Source: Opitutia bacterium UBA7397
GTDB lineage: Bacteria; Verrucomicrobiota; Verrucomicrobiia; Opitutales; UBA953
Length of the DNA stretch: 5,177 nucleotides
Assembly: GCA_002470605.1 (NCBI GenBank)
Contig: DKND01000046.1
Location: 1-5,177, forward strand
Direction of reading: 5' to 3'
Below are positions 1 to 4,401 of this stretch, in pieces. Each line of letters starts with the position of its first letter. Position 1 is the stretch's first letter. The notes below the pieces were generated by a model, which ran no database searches, was not told the DNA's origin, and worked only from the letters and a program-made list of their open reading frames with translations. The translations under genes were made by a program, and so were the position numbers.

Positions 1-582
1 TACGAAATCGAAGCCGGTAAGGCCACCTTCGGCGAACTGCTCAATGATCTCTGCGGCGGTCCGCTCGACGGACGGAAATTTAAAGCAATTATCCCTGGCG
101 GCTCCTCCACCAAAATCCTCAAGGTCGGCGAACGTTTCAAAGGCAAGCTCGCCAACGGCACCGAGTTCGATTGGGCGATGGAAGACATTCCGCTCGATTC
201 CAACAGTATCGCTGCGTGTGGCACGGGCCTCGGCACCGGCGGAACAATTGTCCTCGATGACTCGGTCGAGATGATCCAAGCCCTCTCCAACCTCAATGCT
301 TTCTATGCCCATGAAACCTGCGGCCAGTGCACGCCGTGCCGCGAAGGTTCGCTTTGGCTGAGTCGGATTTCAAAGCGTATCACGACCGGCGGCGGCATGG
401 AAACCGATGTTCCGCTGCTGCTCGACATCGCGAACCAGGTGGCTGGCCGCACGATCTGTGCGCACGGCGAAGCCGTCGCCTGGCCCGTGCAGTCCGCGGT
501 ACCGAAGTTTAAGGATGAGTACCTCGAGTCCATCCGTAAGCGCCAGCAGGGCGAAGCGGTCCCGACGCTGAAGTTGATCTGA
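1..582 (+). CDS. nuoF: NADH-quinone oxidoreductase subunit F (NuoF), 3' part only
   Basis: NuoF binds FMN and NADH at the tip of the peripheral arm of respiratory complex I and passes electrons to a 4Fe-4S cluster (N3). The frame is open from base 1, so the start lies outside the window; the 193 residues seen are under half of a usual ~430-residue NuoF. The first ~40 residues (GKATFGELLNDLCGG onward) fit the SLBB domain. The C-terminal iron-sulfur domain has the ligand motif ETCGQCTPCREG (window residues 106-117; C107, C110, C113), and the fourth ligand is C153 in TICAHGEAVAWPV. The family usually reads ESCG, so T for S is a small variation. All four N3 ligands are intact and the stop is normal, so the gene looks functional. 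It is followed by a terminator rather than by nuoG, which is unusual. The FMN/NADH-binding half cannot be assessed. Confidence 0.96.
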   Translation, partial: YEIEAGKATFGELLNDLCGGPLDGRKFKAIIPGGSSTKILKVGERFKGKLANGTEFDWAMEDIPLDSNSIAACGTGLGTGGTIVLDDSVEMIQALSNLNAFYAHETCGQCTPCREGSLWLSRISKRITTGGGMETDVPLLLDIANQVAGRTICAHGEAVAWPVQSAVPKFKDEYLESIRKRQQGEAVPTLKLI

Positions 583-590
583 ACTAAGAG

Positions 591-619
591 AGTATCGTTG
601 GCCCGAGTATCGAGTATCG
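591..619. repeat. Degenerate 7-bp tandem repeat (AGTATCG)
   Basis: AGTATCG occurs at 591-597, 606-612 and 613-619. The last two are in direct tandem; the first is separated by 8 bp. It lies between the nuoF stop codon and the terminator hairpin. It is one of three unrelated heptamer repeats in this window. Confidence 0.6.
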
Positions 620-627
620 GGGAATAG

Positions 628-656
628 GGACCGCATCACTTGCAGTCCTTTTTCTT
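628..656 (+). terminator. Rho-independent terminator after nuoF
   Basis: GGACCGCA (628-635) pairs with TGCAGTCC (641-648) over 8 positions with one C-A mismatch, around a 5-nt loop TCACT. The stem is followed directly by the T-rich tract TTTTTCTT (649-656). It lies 46 bp after the nuoF stop codon on the same strand, so it should end the upstream nuo transcript before ppnP. Confidence 0.72.
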
Positions 657-673
657 GGAGTGTATCTGCCTGG

Positions 674-791
674 GGTAGGGGCGCCACTGCGTGGCGTCCG
701 TTCGCGGAAGTACGTGTGTCGAGCCGGGCAAAGTTTACCGACCATCTAAGCGTCCGTCCTCCCACGGACGCGACGCAGTCGCGCCCCTACC
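674..791 (+). repeat. Full REPIN-like inverted-repeat element, copy 1 (118 bp)
   Basis: The ends are GGTAGGGG (674-681) and CCCCTACC (784-791). Each arm carries its own hairpin with a 3-nt loop: left CGCCAC-TGC-GTGGCG (682-696), right CGCGAC-GCA-GTCGCG (769-783). The 27-nt arms can also pair with each other with only two mismatches. Two internal blocks, GAGCCGGGC (721-729) and CCCACGGAC (761-769), recur in the two other full copies at identical distances from the ends. A further internal hairpin joins CGTCCG (751-756) to CGGACG (765-770). A GTAG head followed by a palindrome, in inverted pairs, is the architecture of REP doublets mobilised by RAYT (TnpA-REP) transposases. I infer that membership; no transposase is present. 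Confidence 0.88.
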
Positions 792-851
792 TGGATACCC
801 AAGCCAATCATCCGGTCTCCGGTTTCCCTTTTCGCGCCCATAATCTCTTCC

Positions 852-885
852 CGCCACCTGCCACCCGGGGCCGCCACCCGCCACC
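852..885. repeat. Degenerate 7-bp tandem repeat (CGCCACC)
   Basis: Heptamers CGCCACC (852-858), TGCCACC (859-865), CGCCACC (872-878) and CGCCACC (879-885) form two tandem pairs separated by the six bases CGGGGC. The repeat sits between the full element and the first solo half-element. It has no obvious coding or regulatory role. Confidence 0.62.
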
Positions 886-903
886 TGAGAATGTAAACCA
901 CTA

Positions 904-929
904 GGACAGCACGCGGTGCTGCCCCTACC
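904..929 (-). repeat. Solo REP-like half-element
   Basis: Read on the minus strand it starts GGTAGGGG (929-922), continues as the hairpin CAGCAC-CGC-GTGCTG (921-907) and ends TCC. This is the same layout as one arm of the full elements: GTAG head, 6-bp stem, 3-nt loop ending in C, then TCC. The stem sequence is new (CAGCAC) yet perfectly paired. I find no partner arm nearby, so it is a singlet or a decayed doublet. Confidence 0.75.
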
Positions 930-1015
930 TGCGCGGCGAGCCACGAGGGGACCTGCTGGCATGGTGACATGGGGGCACGGGGAGATGGCATCTGAATCGG
1001 ATTAGTGTCGGTTAT

Positions 1016-1040
1016 GTCGTGACGTGGTCCCGACCCTACC
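1016..1040 (-). repeat. Solo REP-like half-element; 25-bp direct repeat with 4259-4283
   Basis: On the plus strand, GTCGTGAC (1016-1023), loop GTG and GTCCCGAC (1027-1034) form an 8-bp stem with one T-C mismatch, followed by CCTACC. On the minus strand this gives a GGTAGG head and then a hairpin, as in the other units, but with a longer stem. A near-identical copy (23 of 25 bases, same orientation) lies at 4259-4283. The two copies sit just upstream of the ppnP and nuoG leaders respectively. Confidence 0.7.
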
Positions 1041-1103
1041 CATTGCCCCTCTTCATCGTTTCTCCCTTTACCCTCCCTTCCCCTCCCCTTACCAAACACC
1101 CCC
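1041..1103 (+). other. Pyrimidine-rich ppnP leader without Shine-Dalgarno
   Basis: From about 1041 to the ppnP start codon the plus strand is almost all C and T (for example TCTCCCTTTACCCTCCC), ending CACCCCC then ATGG. No purine-rich ribosome-binding site precedes the start. The nuoG leader has the same character, so SD-independent initiation on C-rich, weakly structured leaders may be usual in this organism. Confidence 0.45.
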
Positions 1104-1418
1104 ATGGAATTCAAAAACGTCACCGCCGTCGCCAAAGCCAACGTCTACTTCGATGGCAAGGTCGTCTCCCACTCGATCCTCTTCGCCTCCGGCGAGAAAA
1201 AGACCCTGGGTCTGATTTATGCCGGCTCCTACCACTTCGGCACCGACAAGGCCGAGATCATGGAAATCACCGATGGCTCCTGCGTCGTCGTGATCGACGG
1301 TTCCCGAGAAGAGAAAACCTACACCGCAGGCACCCAGTTCGATGTCCCGGCCAAGTCCGGCTTCACGATTTCGGTAAAGGCCGGAATCTGCCAGTATATC
1401 TGCAGCTTCATCGGGTAA
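1104..1418 (+). CDS. ppnP: Pyrimidine/purine nucleoside phosphorylase PpnP (YaiE/DUF1255 family)
   Basis: PpnP is a small single-domain cupin that cleaves many nucleosides with phosphate to the free base and (deoxy)ribose 1-phosphate, in cytosolic nucleoside salvage. The 104-residue protein follows the E. coli protein (about 94 residues) along its length: NVYFDGKVVSHSI (13-25; E. coli EYFSGKVKS), GLIYAGSYHFGTDKAEIMEI (36-55; E. coli GVMVEGEYTFSTAEPEEM), YTAGTQFDVPAKSGF (73-87; E. coli YEAGSVFNVPGHSEF) and the ending CQYICSF (96-102). The extra length is a short N-terminal leader, usual in non-enteric homologues. The start is the only one that keeps the N-terminal strand. It has no Shine-Dalgarno site. 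rlmI follows after 60 bp on the same strand, so the two may be co-transcribed; a shared function is not established. Confidence 0.9.
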   Translation: MEFKNVTAVAKANVYFDGKVVSHSILFASGEKKTLGLIYAGSYHFGTDKAEIMEITDGSCVVVIDGSREEKTYTAGTQFDVPAKSGFTISVKAGICQYICSFIG

Positions 1419-1478
1419 ATCCCTTCCGGTGGCCGTTGGACGCTTGCCAAGCCCTCTGGGTCAATGCACCTGTGAGGC

Positions 1479-2690
1479 ATGTCCGAACCGTCCAGCATTC
1501 TCCCCAATATTCCCGCGCCCATCGCGCGCGAGAAACCATGGGTGCAGCTGAAGACTTTTTCGTCTAAACCTAATATTTTCCGCTCGATGGTCGGCGAAGT
1601 CTCGCCCGACGCCCGTCAGGGCGACGTGGTTTCCGCCTACGATAAGCAAGGCTCCTTCATCGGCTACGGCTTCTGGAACGCCGGTGCCCCCATTGCGCTC
1701 CGCATCCTCAAGGCCACCCCGGGCAAGCCCGATGACGTCTGGTTCGAACAGGCTATCCGCCGCGCCGCCGCCCTCCGCAAGGATGTCTTGAAGCTCGACG
1801 AAAACACGGATGCCTACCGCGTCGTGAACGCCGACGCCGATTTCCTTTCCGGCCTGATCGTTGATCGCTTGGGCGATGTCCTTTCCATCGAAGTCTCCTC
1901 CTACGCGGTCATGCGCCGCCTTCCACGCTGGATACCCATCCTGCATGACGCGATTGGGACGAAACGTGAAATCGTCCAAGTCGATCCGCACGTCGCCCGC
2001 ATCGAAGGCATCATGCCGACTGATATTCCGAAATCGTCCGTTAGGTTCGTGAAGATTAAGGAATTCGGCATGGTGCAAGAGGTCGACTTCGCCGAAGGCC
2101 ACAAGACCGGCTTCTTCTGCGACCAGCGCGATAACCGTCGCCGTTTCGGCGCCTTGGCCAAAGGCCTGCGCGTCCTCGATCTTTGCTGCTATACGGGAGG
2201 ATTCTCGATTGCCGCCAAACTCGCCGGCGCCACCGAAGTCACCGGCGTCGACCTGGATGAAAAAGCCATCGAGATGGCCAAGCGAAATATGAATTTAAAT
2301 CAAGTCCGCATCGACTTCGTCCATTCCGACGCCTTCACCTGGATCCGCCAGATGCAGAAGAACGGCAAGACCTGGGATTTGGTCCTGTGCGACCCGCCCA
2401 AGTTCGTCGACAGCCGCGACGAGGAATTCGAAGCCGAGGGTCTGAAAAAGTATAACGACCTCAATGTCCTCGCGATGCAGCTCGTAGCTCCTGGGGGTCT
2501 TTTTGTGACCTGTTCCTGCTCTGGGCTGGTCTCCCCCGAAGCCTTTGAAGACCTTGTCGTCAAGGCCGCCCACCGCTACCAAAAGCGCCTCCAGATCTTC
2601 GATCGTACCGGCCCGGGGGGCGATCACCCCAACGCCTCCAACCACCCCGAAGGTCGTTACCTCAAGGTGCTCTGGAGTAGGATTGCGTAA
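1479..2690 (+). CDS. rlmI: Class I SAM-dependent 23S rRNA methyltransferase, RlmI family
   Basis: In E. coli, RlmI makes 5-methylcytosine at 23S rRNA C1962. This 403-residue protein (E. coli 396) has the same order of parts. An N-terminal PUA domain spans residues ~20-78 (KPWVQLKTFSSKPNIFRS ... PIALRILK). A linking domain follows, ending in the family motif KTGFFCDQRDNR (209-220; E. coli KTGYYLDQRDSR). The Rossmann methyltransferase domain has motif I VLDLCCYTGGFS (232-243), the acidic SAM contact VTGVDLD (254-260), motif IV CDPPKF (304-309), and motif VI TCSCSG (344-349), whose C347 aligns with the family cysteine of SCSG. The C-terminus DHPNASNHPEGRYLKVLW (382-399) is also diagnostic. The next Met is at residue 37, inside the PUA domain, so 1479 is preferred; GAGG ends one base before the ATG, too close to act as a normal SD. 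The exact target base cannot be assigned from sequence, because paralogues in COG1092 differ. Confidence 0.9.
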   Translation: MSEPSSILPNIPAPIAREKPWVQLKTFSSKPNIFRSMVGEVSPDARQGDVVSAYDKQGSFIGYGFWNAGAPIALRILKATPGKPDDVWFEQAIRRAAALRKDVLKLDENTDAYRVVNADADFLSGLIVDRLGDVLSIEVSSYAVMRRLPRWIPILHDAIGTKREIVQVDPHVARIEGIMPTDIPKSSVRFVKIKEFGMVQEVDFAEGHKTGFFCDQRDNRRRFGALAKGLRVLDLCCYTGGFSIAAKLAGATEVTGVDLDEKAIEMAKRNMNLNQVRIDFVHSDAFTWIRQMQKNGKTWDLVLCDPPKFVDSRDEEFEAEGLKKYNDLNVLAMQLVAPGGLFVTCSCSGLVSPEAFEDLVVKAAHRYQKRLQIFDRTGPGGDHPNASNHPEGRYLKVLWSRIA

Positions 2691-2734
2691 AGAGTAGAGG
2701 ACTGAGTCGAGGGCTGAATCGATGAGAGGCAATG

Positions 2735-2851
2735 GGTAGGGGCGCGACAGCGTCGCGTCCGTTCGCAGAGAAACGTGTCATGAGCCGGGCGGAGACAGCC
2801 GGATTTCCACAATCCATCCGCCCACGGACGCCACGCAGTGGCGCCCCTACC
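2735..2851 (+). repeat. Full REPIN-like inverted-repeat element, copy 2 (117 bp)
   Basis: Same orientation as copy 1, with ends GGTAGGGG (2735-2742) and CCCCTACC (2844-2851). The arm hairpins are CGCGAC-AGC-GTCGCG (2743-2757) and CGCCAC-GCA-GTGGCG (2829-2843). The two stem types are swapped between left and right relative to copy 1. GAGCCGGGC (2782-2790) starts 47 bp from the left end and CCCACGGAC (2821-2829) stops 22 bp from the right end, exactly as in copy 1. A core hairpin GGATT-TCCAC-AATCC spans 2801-2815. The element fills most of the gap between the convergent rlmI and fic genes, where no classical terminator is evident, and could end transcripts from both sides. Confidence 0.88.
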
Positions 2852-2864
2852 CATGACAGGCGTC

Positions 2865-2885
2865 AGCGGTTGGCGGTTAGCGGTT
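2865..2885. repeat. Perfectly phased 7-bp tandem repeat (AGCGGTT)
   Basis: AGCGGTT (2865-2871), GGCGGTT (2872-2878) and AGCGGTT (2879-2885) are three contiguous heptamers differing only at the first base. They lie just downstream of full element copy 2 and 28 bp beyond the fic stop codon. Confidence 0.65.
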
Positions 2886-2913
2886 GGGAAACGAAAAAGA
2901 GACAGGCGGCCGC

Positions 2914-4008
2914 TTACTTGCGCCCCAGCAGGTTCATGAGTCCGGGGCAAAGGTAGATTGTGGCGCGACGACGTACACCGGCACGCTCGACCTTGATTAC
3001 CTTTGCGGCGACCAGCTTCTCGATCCACTTGTGAACCGTGACCCGATTCTCTTCGCCCATGATGGAGGGCACGGTGAAGGCGGGGCTCGCCAAGAACCTC
3101 GGCAGGAGGTGGCCGGCGGCGCGTTGGCCCGCCGCTTCGAGCGTGGCTTCGGAAATGTCGTCGAACCTCTTCCGGATGAGCTGAAAGAAGGTGGCATGCG
3201 CCAAGGCCTGTTCCCTCATGGCCCCAAGCATGAACTCGACCCAGGCGACCCAATCCTCAGTCGTCCCCCGCTTATGGAGATTGGCCAGAAGTTGGCGGTA
3301 ATCCTCGCGGTGCACATAGAGCTGCCCCGAGAGCACCAGATTAGACTCGGTCGTGGCACCCGCGCGCATGAGATGCAGGGGCATGAGCAACCGCCCCATC
3401 CTTCCGTTACCATCGTGGAAGGGGTGGATGAGTTCGAACAGCGCATGAGCGATGGCGACCCTGACCAACGGACCTTCGGGACCTGAGTCCTCGGCCATGA
3501 AACCAAGAAGGTCATCCATGCATTTAGGAACGAGCTTCGAGTCGACCGCAGGCCGGCCGGCTGCGTAGCCGACATAAGGGGGCTGGCGAAACTTCCCAGG
3601 ATGGGCGCCGGCGACCCCTTGCATCAGGAGCGCATGAATCGCGAACAGGAACGAGGGGGTGATGGGCCGACGGGCGGGCAGATCGGCGGCAGCATGTATC
3701 GCCGCGAGCGACCTGGCGGCCTCGCGCACCTGCTCATCACGGGAAACGGACTCCTCGGTGCCGGCCAAGACCTCGTCCATGATTAATTGCCGGGCGGAAG
3801 CCTCCACCCCTTCGATCGCCGAGCTCGAGGACGCCTCCATGCGGAAAAGCAGGTCACGGTAGGTAACGCCCTTGAGGGCGGCCGGAAGGCCGGCGGCCAC
3901 CGAGTCGAAACGCGCCACCGCCGCGGTGGCCGAGGACAGGCCCGCCCAGCCGCGGGTCAGATCGACCGGCGGACGGCGGTAGACATAACAGGATTCCTTG
4001 GCGGCCAT
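2914..4008 (-). CDS. Fic family AMP-transferase, class II (self-inhibited), with C-terminal winged helix
   Basis: Fic enzymes transfer AMP (sometimes other nucleotide parts) from ATP to Ser/Thr/Tyr hydroxyls of target proteins. The 364-residue protein has the domain order and size of the Shewanella SoFic type: Fic_N (~1-85), Fic core (~110-270), winged helix-turn-helix (~305-364). The active-site motif HPFHDGNGRMGR (195-206) keeps every key residue: catalytic H195, acidic D199, the GNG anion-hole loop and R203/R206. The flap is near HPGKFRQPPYVG (136-147). The inhibitory-helix motif S/TxxxEG is SSAIEG (62-67; glutamate E66), in the N-terminal position that defines class II, so no separate antitoxin is expected. 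The wHTH includes RVTVHKWIEKLVAAKVIKV (322-340) and a basic wing GVRRRATIY. The start is chosen because the next Met (57) would cut the Fic_N domain and because operator-like boxes stop at this ATG. It lies convergent to rlmI and divergent from nuoG. The target protein is unknown. Confidence 0.93.
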   Translation of the reverse strand: MAAKESCYVYRRPPVDLTRGWAGLSSATAAVARFDSVAAGLPAALKGVTYRDLLFRMEASSSSAIEGVEASARQLIMDEVLAGTEESVSRDEQVREAARSLAAIHAAADLPARRPITPSFLFAIHALLMQGVAGAHPGKFRQPPYVGYAAGRPAVDSKLVPKCMDDLLGFMAEDSGPEGPLVRVAIAHALFELIHPFHDGNGRMGRLLMPLHLMRAGATTESNLVLSGQLYVHREDYRQLLANLHKRGTTEDWVAWVEFMLGAMREQALAHATFFQLIRKRFDDISEATLEAAGQRAAGHLLPRFLASPAFTVPSIMGEENRVTVHKWIEKLVAAKVIKVERAGVRRRATIYLCPGLMNLLGRK

Positions 4009-4066
4009 TTGTAAACTTTACGTCATATTAATTTACAAACAAGCGGATTCGGTCCGGTTTTGTAAA
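4008..4066. promoter_or_regulatory. Three TTTGTAAA boxes: candidate fic operator/promoter
   Basis: The octamer TTTGTAAA occurs at 4008-4015 (+), as its reverse complement TTTACAAA at 4032-4039, and again as TTTGTAAA at 4059-4066. Start-to-start spacings are 24 and 27 bp. The first box reaches the A of the fic start codon, and the pair around the AT-rich stretch TCATATTAAT forms an inverted repeat. On the minus strand, TAATAT (4030-4025) is a possible -10 between the two nearest boxes; a matching -35 is weak. The region is AT-rich within GC-rich surroundings. Autoregulation by the wHTH domain of Fic is a plausible inference, but another regulator is possible. Confidence 0.6.
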
Positions 4067-4119
4067 CCGCCCACTGGGACGATCCGGACGGCTGCCCCAT
4101 CATGGCCAGTAAGGCAAAA

Positions 4120-4235
4120 GGTAGGGATGCGATGACATCAAGTCCGTGGGCCGACTAAGGTCGGTTGGCCGGTGACCTTGCCCGGCTCATAGAATTCGAG
4201 GCCGGCCGCGGATGCGATGTCATCGACTCCCTACC
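4120..4235 (-). repeat. Full REPIN-like inverted-repeat element, copy 3 (116 bp, inverted)
   Basis: The ends are GGTAGGGA (4120-4127) and TCCCTACC (4228-4235). Reverse-complemented it superposes on copies 1 and 2: GAGCCGGGC (4188-4180 on minus) starts 47 bp from its left end and CCCACGGAC (4150-4142) stops 22 bp from its right end, exactly as in the others. Its arms use a different stem: minus-strand left arm CGAT-GAC-ATCG (4225-4215), plus-strand right arm GAT-GAC-ATC (4131-4139). The individual hairpins are weaker (3-4 bp), but the arms pair with each other through GATGACATC/GATGTCATC. An extra core hairpin CCGAC-TAAG-GTCGG spans 4151-4164. Confidence 0.85.
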
Positions 4236-4258
4236 CCCTCTTAAGCCAAGGCACCTAA

Positions 4259-4283
4259 GTCGTGACGCGGTCCCGACCCTGCC
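4259..4283 (-). repeat. Solo REP-like half-element upstream of nuoG
   Basis: GTCGTGAC (4259-4266), loop GCG and GTCCCGAC (4270-4277) are followed by CCTGCC. It matches the unit at 1016-1040 at 23 of 25 positions, in the same orientation. The head on the minus strand is GGCAGG rather than GGTAGG, so the GTAG signal is mutated and the unit is probably immobile. It lies 118 bp before the nuoG start codon. Confidence 0.65.
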
Positions 4284-4401
4284 ATTTTCATTCAATTCCT
4301 ACCCCCACCCCTGCCCCAACCCCTAATACAGACCCCTTTTCCCGCCTTTCCCCTTGCGGCAAATGGGGGGTCTTCTACTTTTCGACCATCTTTCCCGACC
4401 C
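4284..4401 (+). other. C-rich nuoG leader with nested inverted repeat
   Basis: The plus strand is C-rich with no purines resembling a Shine-Dalgarno site near 4402. GACCCC (4331-4336) can pair with GGGGTC (4367-4372), enclosing a second stem CCGC (4342-4345) with GCGG (4356-4359). This could be a leader structure or a weak terminator/attenuator, as the sequence after it is T-rich (TTCTACTTTTC). An in-frame upstream ATG at 4363 lies inside the 3' side of this structure. Confidence 0.35.

Larger units (their letters stand above)
583..1103. other. 521-bp gene-free region between nuoF and ppnP
   Basis: I see no convincing gene here. In order it holds a 7-bp tandem repeat, an intrinsic terminator, a full inverted-repeat element, a second 7-bp tandem repeat, two solo half-elements and the pyrimidine-rich ppnP leader; each is listed separately. 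Open frames crossing it (for example 746-1141 on minus) run through the repeats and have low-complexity, R/G/P-rich translations. The stretch 930-1015 shows nothing I can name. A ppnP promoter should lie here, but no clear -35/-10 pair stands out. Confidence 0.7.
4009..4401. other. 393-bp gene-free region between fic and nuoG
   Basis: This divergent gap holds the octamer boxes at the fic end, a full element in inverted orientation, a solo half-element and the C-rich nuoG leader, each listed separately. Bases 4067-4119 show nothing I can name. It must contain the nuoG promoter if the nuoF terminator works, but I could not pick a convincing -35/-10 pair. Confidence 0.65.

Noticed and set aside
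178..582. A separate short gene starting at the ATG at 178
   Set aside because: The same frame is open back to base 1 and reads as NuoF throughout, so 178 is an internal methionine.
1474..1477. GAGG as the Shine-Dalgarno site for rlmI
   Set aside because: It ends one base before the ATG, far closer than the usual 5-9 nt spacing, so it does not support or decide the start.
1019..1567. 182-residue + open frame overlapping ppnP
   Set aside because: It is the shifted frame of the C-rich leader and ppnP. The translation is R/P/L-rich with no family resemblance, while the ppnP frame matches a known protein along its length.
1461..2102. 213-residue minus-strand open frame inside rlmI
   Set aside because: It is antisense to the well-conserved RlmI frame. 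Long antisense frames are expected in GC-rich genes, and nothing in its protein is recognisable.
2657..3253. 198-residue minus-strand open frame over the fic 3' end and element copy 2
   Set aside because: It is an out-of-frame reading of fic extended through the repeat and the end of rlmI, with R/H/P-rich composition and no domain.
2884..3486. 200-residue + open frame opposite fic
   Set aside because: It is antisense to the conserved Fic core; the Fic motifs on the minus strand account for this sequence.
4017..4025. Tiny minus-strand ORF ATG-ACG-TAA just upstream of fic
   Set aside because: Two codons within AT-rich promoter DNA are likely by chance; no SD or other support for a leader peptide.
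674..4235. CRISPR array or an insertion sequence with its own transposase
   Set aside because: The repeats are three inverted-repeat units at irregular, kilobase spacing with no spacer periodicity, and no frame inside them could encode a transposase.
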